From NCBI GenBank assembly GCA_946902875.1, contig OX336344.1, positions 23,891,791 to 23,955,790 on the forward strand: a stretch of 64,000 nucleotides of DNA. The letters are read 5' to 3'. This DNA is from Nematopogon swammerdamellus. Its lineage: Eukaryota; Arthropoda; Insecta; Lepidoptera; Adelidae. Of this stretch, positions 57,068 through 64,000 are shown piece after piece. Both the position numbers and the translations under genes were made by a program. Below the pieces are notes generated by a model. It saw only the letters and a program-made list of their open reading frames with translations. It had not been told where the DNA came from and made no database searches. The first letter of the stretch is position 1. Every line of letters begins with the position of its first letter.

Positions 57068-57300
57068 AAAACGGGTGTGAAACATGGACTCTGACGCTCG
57101 CTGTTGTCCAAAGGTGGAAACTTGTCCACCGAGCAATGGAGCGAGTCATCGCTACGTGATATGGTGCGTAACGAGGCAATCCGCCGACGTACCAAAGTAG
57201 TCGATATCAGACACCGGGTGGATAAGCTCTAGTGGCAGTGGGTTGGGCACGTCAGCCTAAGAGATGAAGACCGTTGGAGTAACTATGTTCCTGCACTGGT
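57068..57300 (+). pseudogene. RTE-type LINE C-terminal fragment, plus strand
   Basis: The plus strand reads CETWTLT, then HRAMERVIA, then after a shift DMVRNEAIRRRTKVVDIRHR, a TAG, and WQWVGHVSLRDEDRWS. This is the same order as in RTE-like endonuclease/RT C-termini and overlaps the region found at 17443-17845. It has one frameshift and one in-frame stop. Confidence 0.75.
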
Positions 57301-58059
57301 GTGCGTGGCGGCGCGGTGGGGGTCGCGTTCGCTCTCGGGAGGCGACAGATTATTGAATGTGCTCATGTAAGTATGACATGTGTATCGCTACTACTTGTTT
57401 ATAGATATGTTGGCCCTGTTGCTGACAATACCTACCCGCCGCGCCCGCGACCGCCCCCGCCCCCGCCTCGCCTCCGTGCCTCGGCGCGCTCGAGTGAGCC
57501 GTCACCTCCAGCCTTCATAATCTCTACATCGACAAGAACACAAACACTCTGCGCCCGCCCTCCTTCCCTCTTGTGTCGCCTCCGCGGCGGCGGCGCGGCG
57601 CCCGGCCGCTCCCCCGCCCCCGCGCCCCCGCGCTCCCGCCCCGACAGTGGAATAGTGGCGTCCTTCAGGAGTCAGGAGCCGAGCCGGCATGGACCGAGTC
57701 CCCTCCCACCCAACACACAATTATTTCCAAATTATGTATAGTTATAGTATTTTTAAAAGATATTAATTAGTAAGAAATAAATGTGTAAAATTCAAAATTT
57801 TAGAGGCCTATATTATATATTTTATGAAATTAAGTTAAAAAAACACGTACGGTAATACATCTAAGCAGATACCTTTATTCAATTACAAATTACAAAAAAC
57901 TACTCTTTACATTTACATTGGTGCAAACCGCATCAAAATATGTTCCGAGTGTTATTAGGTTCCAGAGTTTACCTTAAACATACTTACATACATAAAGACA
58001 GACAGACGTTCCCTTTTATAAGAAGTAGAGATAGAAATAGAGAAGATAGAGAAGAATAG
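57301..58059. other. GC-rich islet, then AT-rich repeat scraps
   Basis: GC-rich sequence at 57430-57680 (CCCCCGCCCCCGCC type) gives open frames on both strands with no domain. An inverted fragment of the 51760 repeat is at 57915-58020. Confidence 0.4.
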
Positions 58060-58240
58060 ATAAAGATAGAGATATAGATGGAGAAGAGATAGAGATAGAG
58101 ATAGAGATAGAGATAGAGATAGAGATAGAGATAGAGATAGAGATAGAGATAGAGATAGAGATAGGGGTAGGGATAGGGATAGGGATAGGGATAGGGATAG
58201 GGATAGAGATAGAGATAGAGATGAGATAGAGATAGAGGAT
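58060..58240. repeat. (AGATAG)n/(GGGATA)n microsatellite
   Basis: GATAGA hexamers fill about 180 bp. An internal block of GGGATA variants lies at 58163-58206. Confidence 0.95.
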
Positions 58241-60235
58241 AGAGATTAATTGTTTATATTTAGACTACCTGACTGCATGCAAAAATAAAATATAGTTTTT
58301 TACTAATTGTCCCATTAGTGCATAATGCGATATGAAATAATAAACCTGCAAATCAAAATTAAATTTTCTATAAATTAAAGGTCTGCGTTAACCGAGCGAT
58401 CCTTGAACCGAGGATCCATGAGCGATCCTTGATTACAATATACGATAAGAAAAGTCACAAACTAACTTGTGTGACTGAACTGAACACCACATTACAAGAA
58501 ATTAAACCCAAACAACCCACTTCCTGGCAATCAAACGTCGACGCGTCGGAGACCAGCCAGACCGACCGGGCACGGCCCGCGCGGCAGTGCGCGCCCGTTC
58601 GCGCACTGCCGCGCCGCGCCGCGCCGCCGCCGCCGCGCCGCCGCAGCGACTCGCTCGCTATTCGCTCACATAAGGCCACCGCTACACTCTTTTGTTTACG
58701 CTTAATGGCTTAAATAAAATGGTCCCCGACTAACCTTCCTCGGGAGAAAAACGTTCGCTACCGACGACGCGTCGAGCCGCCTCGCCCCGCGCCGCCCGCT
58801 ATAGAGCGCCGAATTTCGTCTCTCACTCCGGGAGGTTAAGTCGAGAATGGCGTGCGAAGTTCTAGAGGTTAGGGCTTTAAAAAGATAAATAGAGGTGTGT
58901 TTGTGTAGAAATAAGCGCGTGCATAATTGCTTTTAGCTCGCACGACCGCCTCGCCCCGCGGCCGCCGCCGTCTCCGCGCCGGCGCCGCGCTGGTGTGAGG
59001 GTGACGTGCGTGTGAGGGTCGCCTCGCAAGTGTTTGTGTTTCGATTATCAACGTCGAGGTCCTGCGAATTGAATTAAGCTATTCGTTTAAGATCCTGCCG
59101 CAAGGTGTAGCTTCTACTATTTTTGTCCCTACCCCCCCCCCCCCCCCCCCCCCCCCCCCCACGCGCCGCGCCGCGACCGATATTGATGACGGCGCTCAGG
59201 CACTCGTGCGCTTGGTGTTCTCATTGAATATTATTATTGTGTACTGAGATTAGCACGTTGCACGCGTGGCTTCAACTTGGACAATTATTGAAGATATAAG
59301 AATAGAGCGCGCGTAGGTACTTACGTATGTATGTATGGAGCACTCGTTGACGCCGCCGCCCCGCCTCCGCGCCGGGCGGGAGGAGCAAATGCACGTTATG
59401 ATTTCGTATCCTGAAGCATTCCGAAGCGAACTCTGCGTCCCGCGCAACTATTGGCTAATCGTGGCGAGCGCACGTCCGAAGTTTTTTTGTTTTGTTTGTA
59501 CCCCGCCGCCGCGCCGCCGGTACGCAAGCAGGGCCGAAGTTCCTTCCTTTCTATTCCGAGACGGGGGGCGGGGGGTAATACCTATGTCCGCTCAGCTGGA
59601 TAGCGCGCACATATCACCACAGAGTATCGCCGCGCGCGTCTCCACCCCCGCGCCGCTTCGCGTCGCAACCCGAATTTGTGCCACTGGGTCAAAGTTCATT
59701 AACCCTTGGCGCATTCCGAACTTTAATAAATTTTCACAATTATTATCTCGGTAATTATTAGAAATAGAAACATAGTTCCTTAGCAAAAGGTGGTAAATGT
59801 ATTGAGGAGAGTCTGTTAGTATTTTTTATTATAAAATAAATTAGAAAAATTAAAATATAACAATATTACCCCCCTTTTTTATAATTTTAATATGATCTAT
59901 TTCCGATACAGAACACCCCTTTACGCATTGTCAGTAAAAAAAAAGACCTTATATAAAGCGAAGATTCTGCGGGCTACCGGGCGACCGGCTGCGGCGACCG
60001 TGTAACGTAGGTATGTCAATATATGAATATACTTATAACGCAAGAACAACTTTATCAATTTAAATACGGATTTCACTGTCACTTCTAAGTACGGTGCCAA
60101 ACTGTCCACGTGGAAGATTCTGGGCTTCTCTCGTGTTCCACGGTGTATCCTGTCTTTGTACCCTCTTCGTTCTGGGACTCAACGCAGCGACTACGCTCCA
60201 CGCTGGCTTCTCCGAAGAATCAGTCTTCCATTTCT
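58241..60235. other. No recognised gene; GC-rich islets
   Basis: GC-rich patches lie at 58545-58650, 58755-58800, 58940-59000, 59160-59180, 59345-59385, 59500-59520 and 59625-59670. ORFs here have no domain. Confidence 0.35.
59132..59160. repeat. Poly-C run, 29 bases
   Basis: Twenty-nine consecutive C, the longest homopolymer in the window, followed directly by a GC-rich patch. Confidence 0.9.
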
Positions 60236-60350
60236 AAATTTTATTAATTTTTAAGTTTCCGAATTAACAGTAGACGGTTTAAAGACTTATGATAGTCTTT
60301 AAACCTACTACTGTTAATCCCGAAACTTAAAAATAAATATAATTAATAAC
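60236..60350. repeat. Hairpin next to the Ty3/gypsy 3' break
   Basis: TTAACAGTAG, then TTTAAAGAC, an 8-base loop TTATGATA, then GTCTTTAAA and CTACTGTTAA. The outer arms (TTTTTAAGTTTC and GAAACTTAAAAA) also pair. The element is about 110 bp and ends where recognisable Ty3/gypsy sequence stops. Confidence 0.75.
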
Positions 60351-61745
60351 AGAGTAAACTTAAAATGTAAATTTGCTCGAGGTATGTGTCTTCCTGTTTG
60401 GCTAATCGAAGCGAGTCGTGACTCCATCCATCATCAATACGCTCCAGACGCATCCGATTCACTGTTTCAGCTTCTTTGCTCTCCTTCCTTTCACACTGTT
60501 TACACGGCAAAGGGCACGGTCGTCTCGACAGCGCGTCTGCGTTAAGATGAGCTGTGCCTCTTCGGTGTTCTATAAAAAAGTGATACTCTTGTAATTGTTC
60601 CAACCATCGAGTCACCTGTCCCTCCGGAGTCCGGATTCTTAAAATTGAGTAGCCACTGAAGTGCAGCATGGTCAGTTTGCAGGCGAAACTTCCGCCCAAT
60701 CAAATATTTGTTGAAGTGTTGAAGGGTCCTTACTACAGCCAACAGTTCTCATCGAGTGACGCAATAATTGCGCTCTGGTTTTGAAAGAGTCTTGCTGAAG
60801 TATGCGATGACCATTTCTCTTCCATCTTTGACCTGGCTGAGTACTCCACCCATTGCAGCATTACTTGCGTCTGTGTCAACGACAAATTCCAAACTTCCAT
60901 CTGGATAACTCAGTAAAGGCGCCTTATAAAGATGTCTCTTCAGCTCGACAAAAGCTCTTTCACAGTTTTCGTCCCAACAGAACTGAAGCTAATCCTTTGT
61001 CAATTGATGCAAGGGCTTGGCAATAGCAGAGAACTCCTTGATGAACATTCTGTAATATGAACTGATACCAAGAAATGCTCGTACCTCAGTTTTTTTGCAC
61101 GGAGTAGGCCAATCTTTCACGGCCGTAATCTTCTCGGAGTCTGGCTCGACCCCACTTTCCGATATTACGTGGCCCAAGTAACTCACCTTTCGTTGAAATA
61201 AGTTGCATTTTTTTGGGCTGAGCTTCAAATTATTTTCTCTTGTGCGTTGCAATACTCGTTTCAAATTCTTCAGGTACTCGCCGAAGCTTCTCCCCAGGAC
61301 AATTATGTCATGAAGGTAGACTAGACATGCTGTACCGGTGAGGCCACTGAGCACCAACTCCATCAAGCGCTCGAAGGTAGCTCCTGCGTTACAAAGGCCA
61401 AACGGCATCACTTTGAACTGCCAAAGTCCATGCCCCGTCTAGAAAGCGGTCTTCTCTTTATCTGCCGGATTCATCTCTAATTGCCAGTAACCACTTTTCA
61501 AGTCTAGAGTAGAGAACCATGTAGAACCTTGAAGTGTGTCCAAAGTATCGTCGATTCAAGATAACGGGTAGCTGTCCTTCTTCGTTATATAGTTTAGACC
61601 ACGATAATCTATACAGAATCTAGTACTCCCATCCTTCTTTCCCACAAGAACTACTGGAGAGCACCATGGACTGCAGGATGGCTCGATGACATCGTCTTTC
61701 ACCATGTCATGAAGCATCTTACTTACCTCTTCTTGCTTAGCTAGA
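60351..61745 (-). pseudogene. Ty3/gypsy reverse transcriptase and RNase H, inactivated
   Basis: RT motifs on the minus strand are [20 protein letters not shown], then FSTLDLKSGYWQLEM, MPFGLCNAGATFERLM and YLHDIIV. The usual YLDD catalytic box reads YLHD, a loss of one catalytic aspartate. In-frame stops interrupt the RT before the FSTLDLKSG motif and before the MPFGLCN motif. Then come VSYLGHVIS and FLGISSYYRMFIKEFS. RNase H shows LQTDHAALQWLLNFKNP, then after a frameshift GQVTRWLEQLQEYHF, and HLNADALSRRPCP. A further stop precedes ELLAVV near 60750. Integrase is not seen. Confidence 0.85.
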
Positions 61746-62115
61746 GGAACTCGGCGAGGTCATTAGTTTATGGGTGTCTTGATCCTGGTACAGATTTTGT
61801 GTGTAACCACATTGGTTCTTCCAAACTTTCCTTCCTCCATGGCAAACATATCCTGACATTCTAACAATAAATTTTGAATTTGTTACAAATGATTCTGTTC
61901 TAAATTTTGTTTGCATTCCACAATTAAACACGACAAATTCAAATTTGACAACTTTCCAACATTATAATTTTTTTGTGAGGCAGTCAACGAATATTTAGTT
62001 TTTCGGTGATGACCAGGTTTTCTGAACAAGCAAATGTCACTGCATTTTCCGACTATTTCGTTTTTCATCATCAAATGCACAAATCCGGGTGACACACTTT
62101 CTCCGAAGAAGTTCT

Positions 62116-62544
62116 TCAACAAAGAAAAACTTCATTATTATCCAGCAACAAGATTCCGTGTTTAAGATTTAAAATGCATTCGTATCTTTTGAGGAAATGT
62201 AATCCCAGAACACATTCATCCGTAATGTTGGCCGTAATACACGGATGGTCATAGTTTCTATCTCCAAGCCTGAACCGGATATCGCACTCACCAAAAACAT
62301 CTATACGGTCACCAGTAGCCGTTCGTAGGTCGATGTGAACCTGGTGGTCATATTCATATTCATATTCGGTGCTGGTGGTCATATTCATATTCATATTCAT
62401 ATCGTGCGGTTTAAGACCGTTAACAATTGCTAGATTTATGATAGTCCGGGTGGCTCCTGTATCGAGAGTGATTACGCAGCGTTTTCCATCAGCGTGCCCG
62501 TCCACTAATAGATTGTTGCCATCACTTGCCTGATATAAAGTCAT
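62116..62544 (-). pseudogene. Ty3/gypsy aspartic protease
   Basis: The minus-strand frame has ITLDTGATRTIINLAIV with the DTGA catalytic motif, then a flap-like region and CVLGLHFLKRYECILNL, matching the ILG...L..Y...ID pattern of retropepsins. It contains an unusual Asn/Met and Glu/Tyr expansion, with two runs from a (ATTCAT)n-like repeat at 62349-62402. It overlaps the gag frame end at 62544-62522, as expected for a gag-pol frameshift arrangement. Confidence 0.75.
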
Positions 62545-63655
62545 CCTTGGGACTACAAACCTTTCCGTCAGCGCCCGTCCCGTGGCCCTGACGTTTATTC
62601 GTTTCCCTGTGGGGTTTCATCGCAACGGCCCACCGACTCCTGTTCGTCAGTCCGATGTAGTTTCTCGGGACAATGGATCGTATGTGTCCTCTTCTATCGC
62701 ATCTGTAACACCTCATAACAAAAGGACGACTTTGAGTTTGTGGTTGCTCCTCAGCAGGCATCTTTCGAACTCTGTGCCCCCTTGCCTCGTGTCTCACTGT
62801 TTCTACCTCCAGCGCGTGAGCCAATGCGTCCTTTAGGAGTTCATGGTACCCCAGTGAAGCAGCTGCTCTTACTTCTAGGCCACGGATGCCATCTATGAAC
62901 GCTTGTACCAAGGTTGATGTGACGCTTGCCTCCGCCGCATCAGGCGTACCAGCTTTTCCAACTCCAAAGCCCACTGCTGGAGCCCTTCAGTTGATTTCTG
63001 CACACGGTCACGAAGTTGTGCACGGTAGACATGGCATAAATGTTTCTCTCCATAGCTGTTTTCCAACGCGTCGAGTAGTGCAATGTAGTCGCACTTTTCC
63101 TTGGAAAGAGCCTCGAGAACTTCCAAAGCTTGGCCTCGCAACGATATCGTCAACGCTGTAACCCGCTCCTCGTCGCTCCAGCCGCTCGCCTCGGATACAG
63201 CATCAAACTGTCGATGGTAGGCAGGCCAAGAGCTACTTCCGTCAAAGGAGGGTACTTTGAACTTGTGAGGCGCAGCCTGGTGTCCGCCTTGATATGCGCC
63301 TCCAATTCGGTTTTCCTCAGTGCGTGTTACGTCAATTATCTTCTTATCCAGATGATTCACGGTCTCTTCCAGCTCTTGGATACGCGAGGAATTGTTTGTC
63401 ACCTCCTCTTTTACTCCTTTCAAGTCCTAGACGAAATTTCCGAAGGAATTCTCTACTGCCTCAACTTTAGTGCAGATTTTGCCCTCTAGGTTTTCGATTC
63501 TGCGCGCCTGGTCCTCCGGGAACGCTTGGAACTGTTGTGATTGCGCTTGCAGCTGCGTTTGAATAGCTGCAAACATCGCCTCCAAATTCCAATGACAGTT
63601 CTGAAGAAGCGCGAGCTGCCGCCATTGAGCGCGTCGTTACACCTTCCGCGTTCAT
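62522..63655 (-). pseudogene. Ty3/gypsy gag (capsid and nucleocapsid), broken
   Basis: It starts near MNAEGVTTRSMAAARAS at 63655, is interrupted by a stop near 63467 and continues at 63423. That part has a short coiled-coil-like segment (IQELEETVNHLDKKI), then FKVPSFDGSSSWPAYHRQFD and ALENSYGEKH, the retrotransposon gag pattern. After a frame change near 62970 comes one zinc knuckle, CYRCDRRGHIR, in which the last cysteine of CX2CX4HX4C is lost (IV at its place). It packaged element RNA when intact; this copy cannot make full-length gag. Confidence 0.78.
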
Positions 63656-63688
63656 CTTCAGCCCATCCCACTTCTGACACTAATTGTT

Positions 63689-63935
63689 ACGTGGCTCGTC
63701 CACGGGCCAAGAAAAACTCTGTAATCTGGTTTTTCGAGAATCGTATATTTTCCTTATCCTTTCAGTTCCAGCGTGGTTCCAGCTATTTGTTTTGACAGAC
63801 ACCTTTTTTTACCATTTTAGAGAGCTGTCACTAGAATCATTACACCAACCAGATAGCGACGTCACACTATTATTTATTTATTATGGTACCCAAAACAAAA
63901 TACAAAATTTCACAAACACATTTCACATCACGTAA
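63689..63935 (-). repeat. Probable 5' LTR of the Ty3/gypsy element
   Basis: On the minus strand a segment ending GAGCCACGTAACA directly precedes the primer-binding-like site. Upstream it contains an AATAAA near 63870 and a TGTG start near 63930. There is no second LTR to compare with, so the limits are a guess. Confidence 0.4.
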
Positions 63936-63954
63936 TATTAAAAGCAGCGTCTTT

Positions 63955-64000
63955 TTTTTTTTTTTTTATTGATGCTGACACGGTTGGCTTCATCACCTAC
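63955..64000 (+). repeat. Start of interspersed repeat, cut by the window edge
   Basis: A T-run followed by GCTGACACGGTTGGCTTCAT and CACCTAC, as at 4974-5068 and 26038-26128. Confidence 0.75.

Larger units (their letters stand above)
60351..63688 (-). mobile_element. Broken Ty3/gypsy LTR retrotransposon: gag, protease, RT, RNase H; no integrase
   Basis: On the minus strand, from high to low coordinates, it runs primer-binding-like GTGTCAGAAGTGGGA (63681-63667), gag, zinc knuckle, protease, RT and RNase H. Integrase and 3' LTR are absent: the homology stops near 60351 beside a hairpin. Several stops and frameshifts and an altered RT active site show it is inactive. It is a selfish element relic, probably intronic; the gag type resembles Ty3/gypsy elements found widely in insects. 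Confidence 0.88.

Overview
The window looks like a piece of a butterfly or moth (Lepidoptera) nuclear genome. It is mostly AT-rich, has almost no long conserved ORFs, carries GT-AG introns, and is full of degenerate LINEs, a Ty3/gypsy relic, terminal-inverted-repeat elements and interspersed repeats that I recall as typical of Lepidoptera (for example the GCCCGCGGCTTCGCTCGCGT element ends and LINE tails containing GATAAGTCCGCC). The organism call is inference from these repeats.

The only host gene I can support is the 3' end of an immunoglobulin-superfamily gene on the minus strand of the first 7.3 kb. Four exons (7302-7171, 6996-6847, 3801-3631, 1400-1039) join with consistent phase-1 junctions. 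They encode the end of Ig2, all of Ig3, a Thr-rich stalk and a hydrophobic C-terminal tail. This matches the DIP (Dpr-interacting protein)/lachesin family of neuronal cell-surface recognition proteins. The upstream exons (signal peptide, Ig1, first half of Ig2) are not seen, so much or all of 7303-64000 is probably a giant intron or intergenic DNA. The gene is unusual: the last exon segment is present four times in tandem, the 5' part of the Ig2 exon and its acceptor are present five times, a (TG)14 tract sits against one acceptor, and the last intron is almost entirely a stop-free 2-kb minisatellite.

The remaining sequence is a mobile-element graveyard. 4642-6678 is a 2.0-kb non-autonomous DNA transposon with a 6-bp target duplication, inside a gene intron. 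8.3-10.3 kb holds LINE fragments. 10.9-11.6 kb and 18.9-20.3 kb are two copies of one fold-back family. 22.15-24.39, 24.7-25.5 and 29.47-31.28 kb are members of a second fold-back family, built of opposed 68-bp arrays around a short coding remnant. 38.1-39.0 kb is a third fold-back element with 100-bp subrepeats. 45.28-50.13 kb is a fourth, with about 820-bp inverted arms enclosing a broken LINE. 60.3-63.9 kb is a broken Ty3/gypsy element on the minus strand. Shorter hairpin or MITE-like elements lie at 25.6, 32.3, 46.5, 52.5, 55.6 and 60.2 kb.

Very regular tandem arrays punctuate the region: 58 bp at 14.9 kb, 73 bp at 26.8 kb and 105 bp at 33.2 kb. There are also GC-rich islets and four poly-C/poly-G runs of 20-29 bases. 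Long ORFs over the arrays arise because the units lack stop codons, and they should not be read as genes without transcript evidence. I found no tRNA, rRNA or CRISPR locus.
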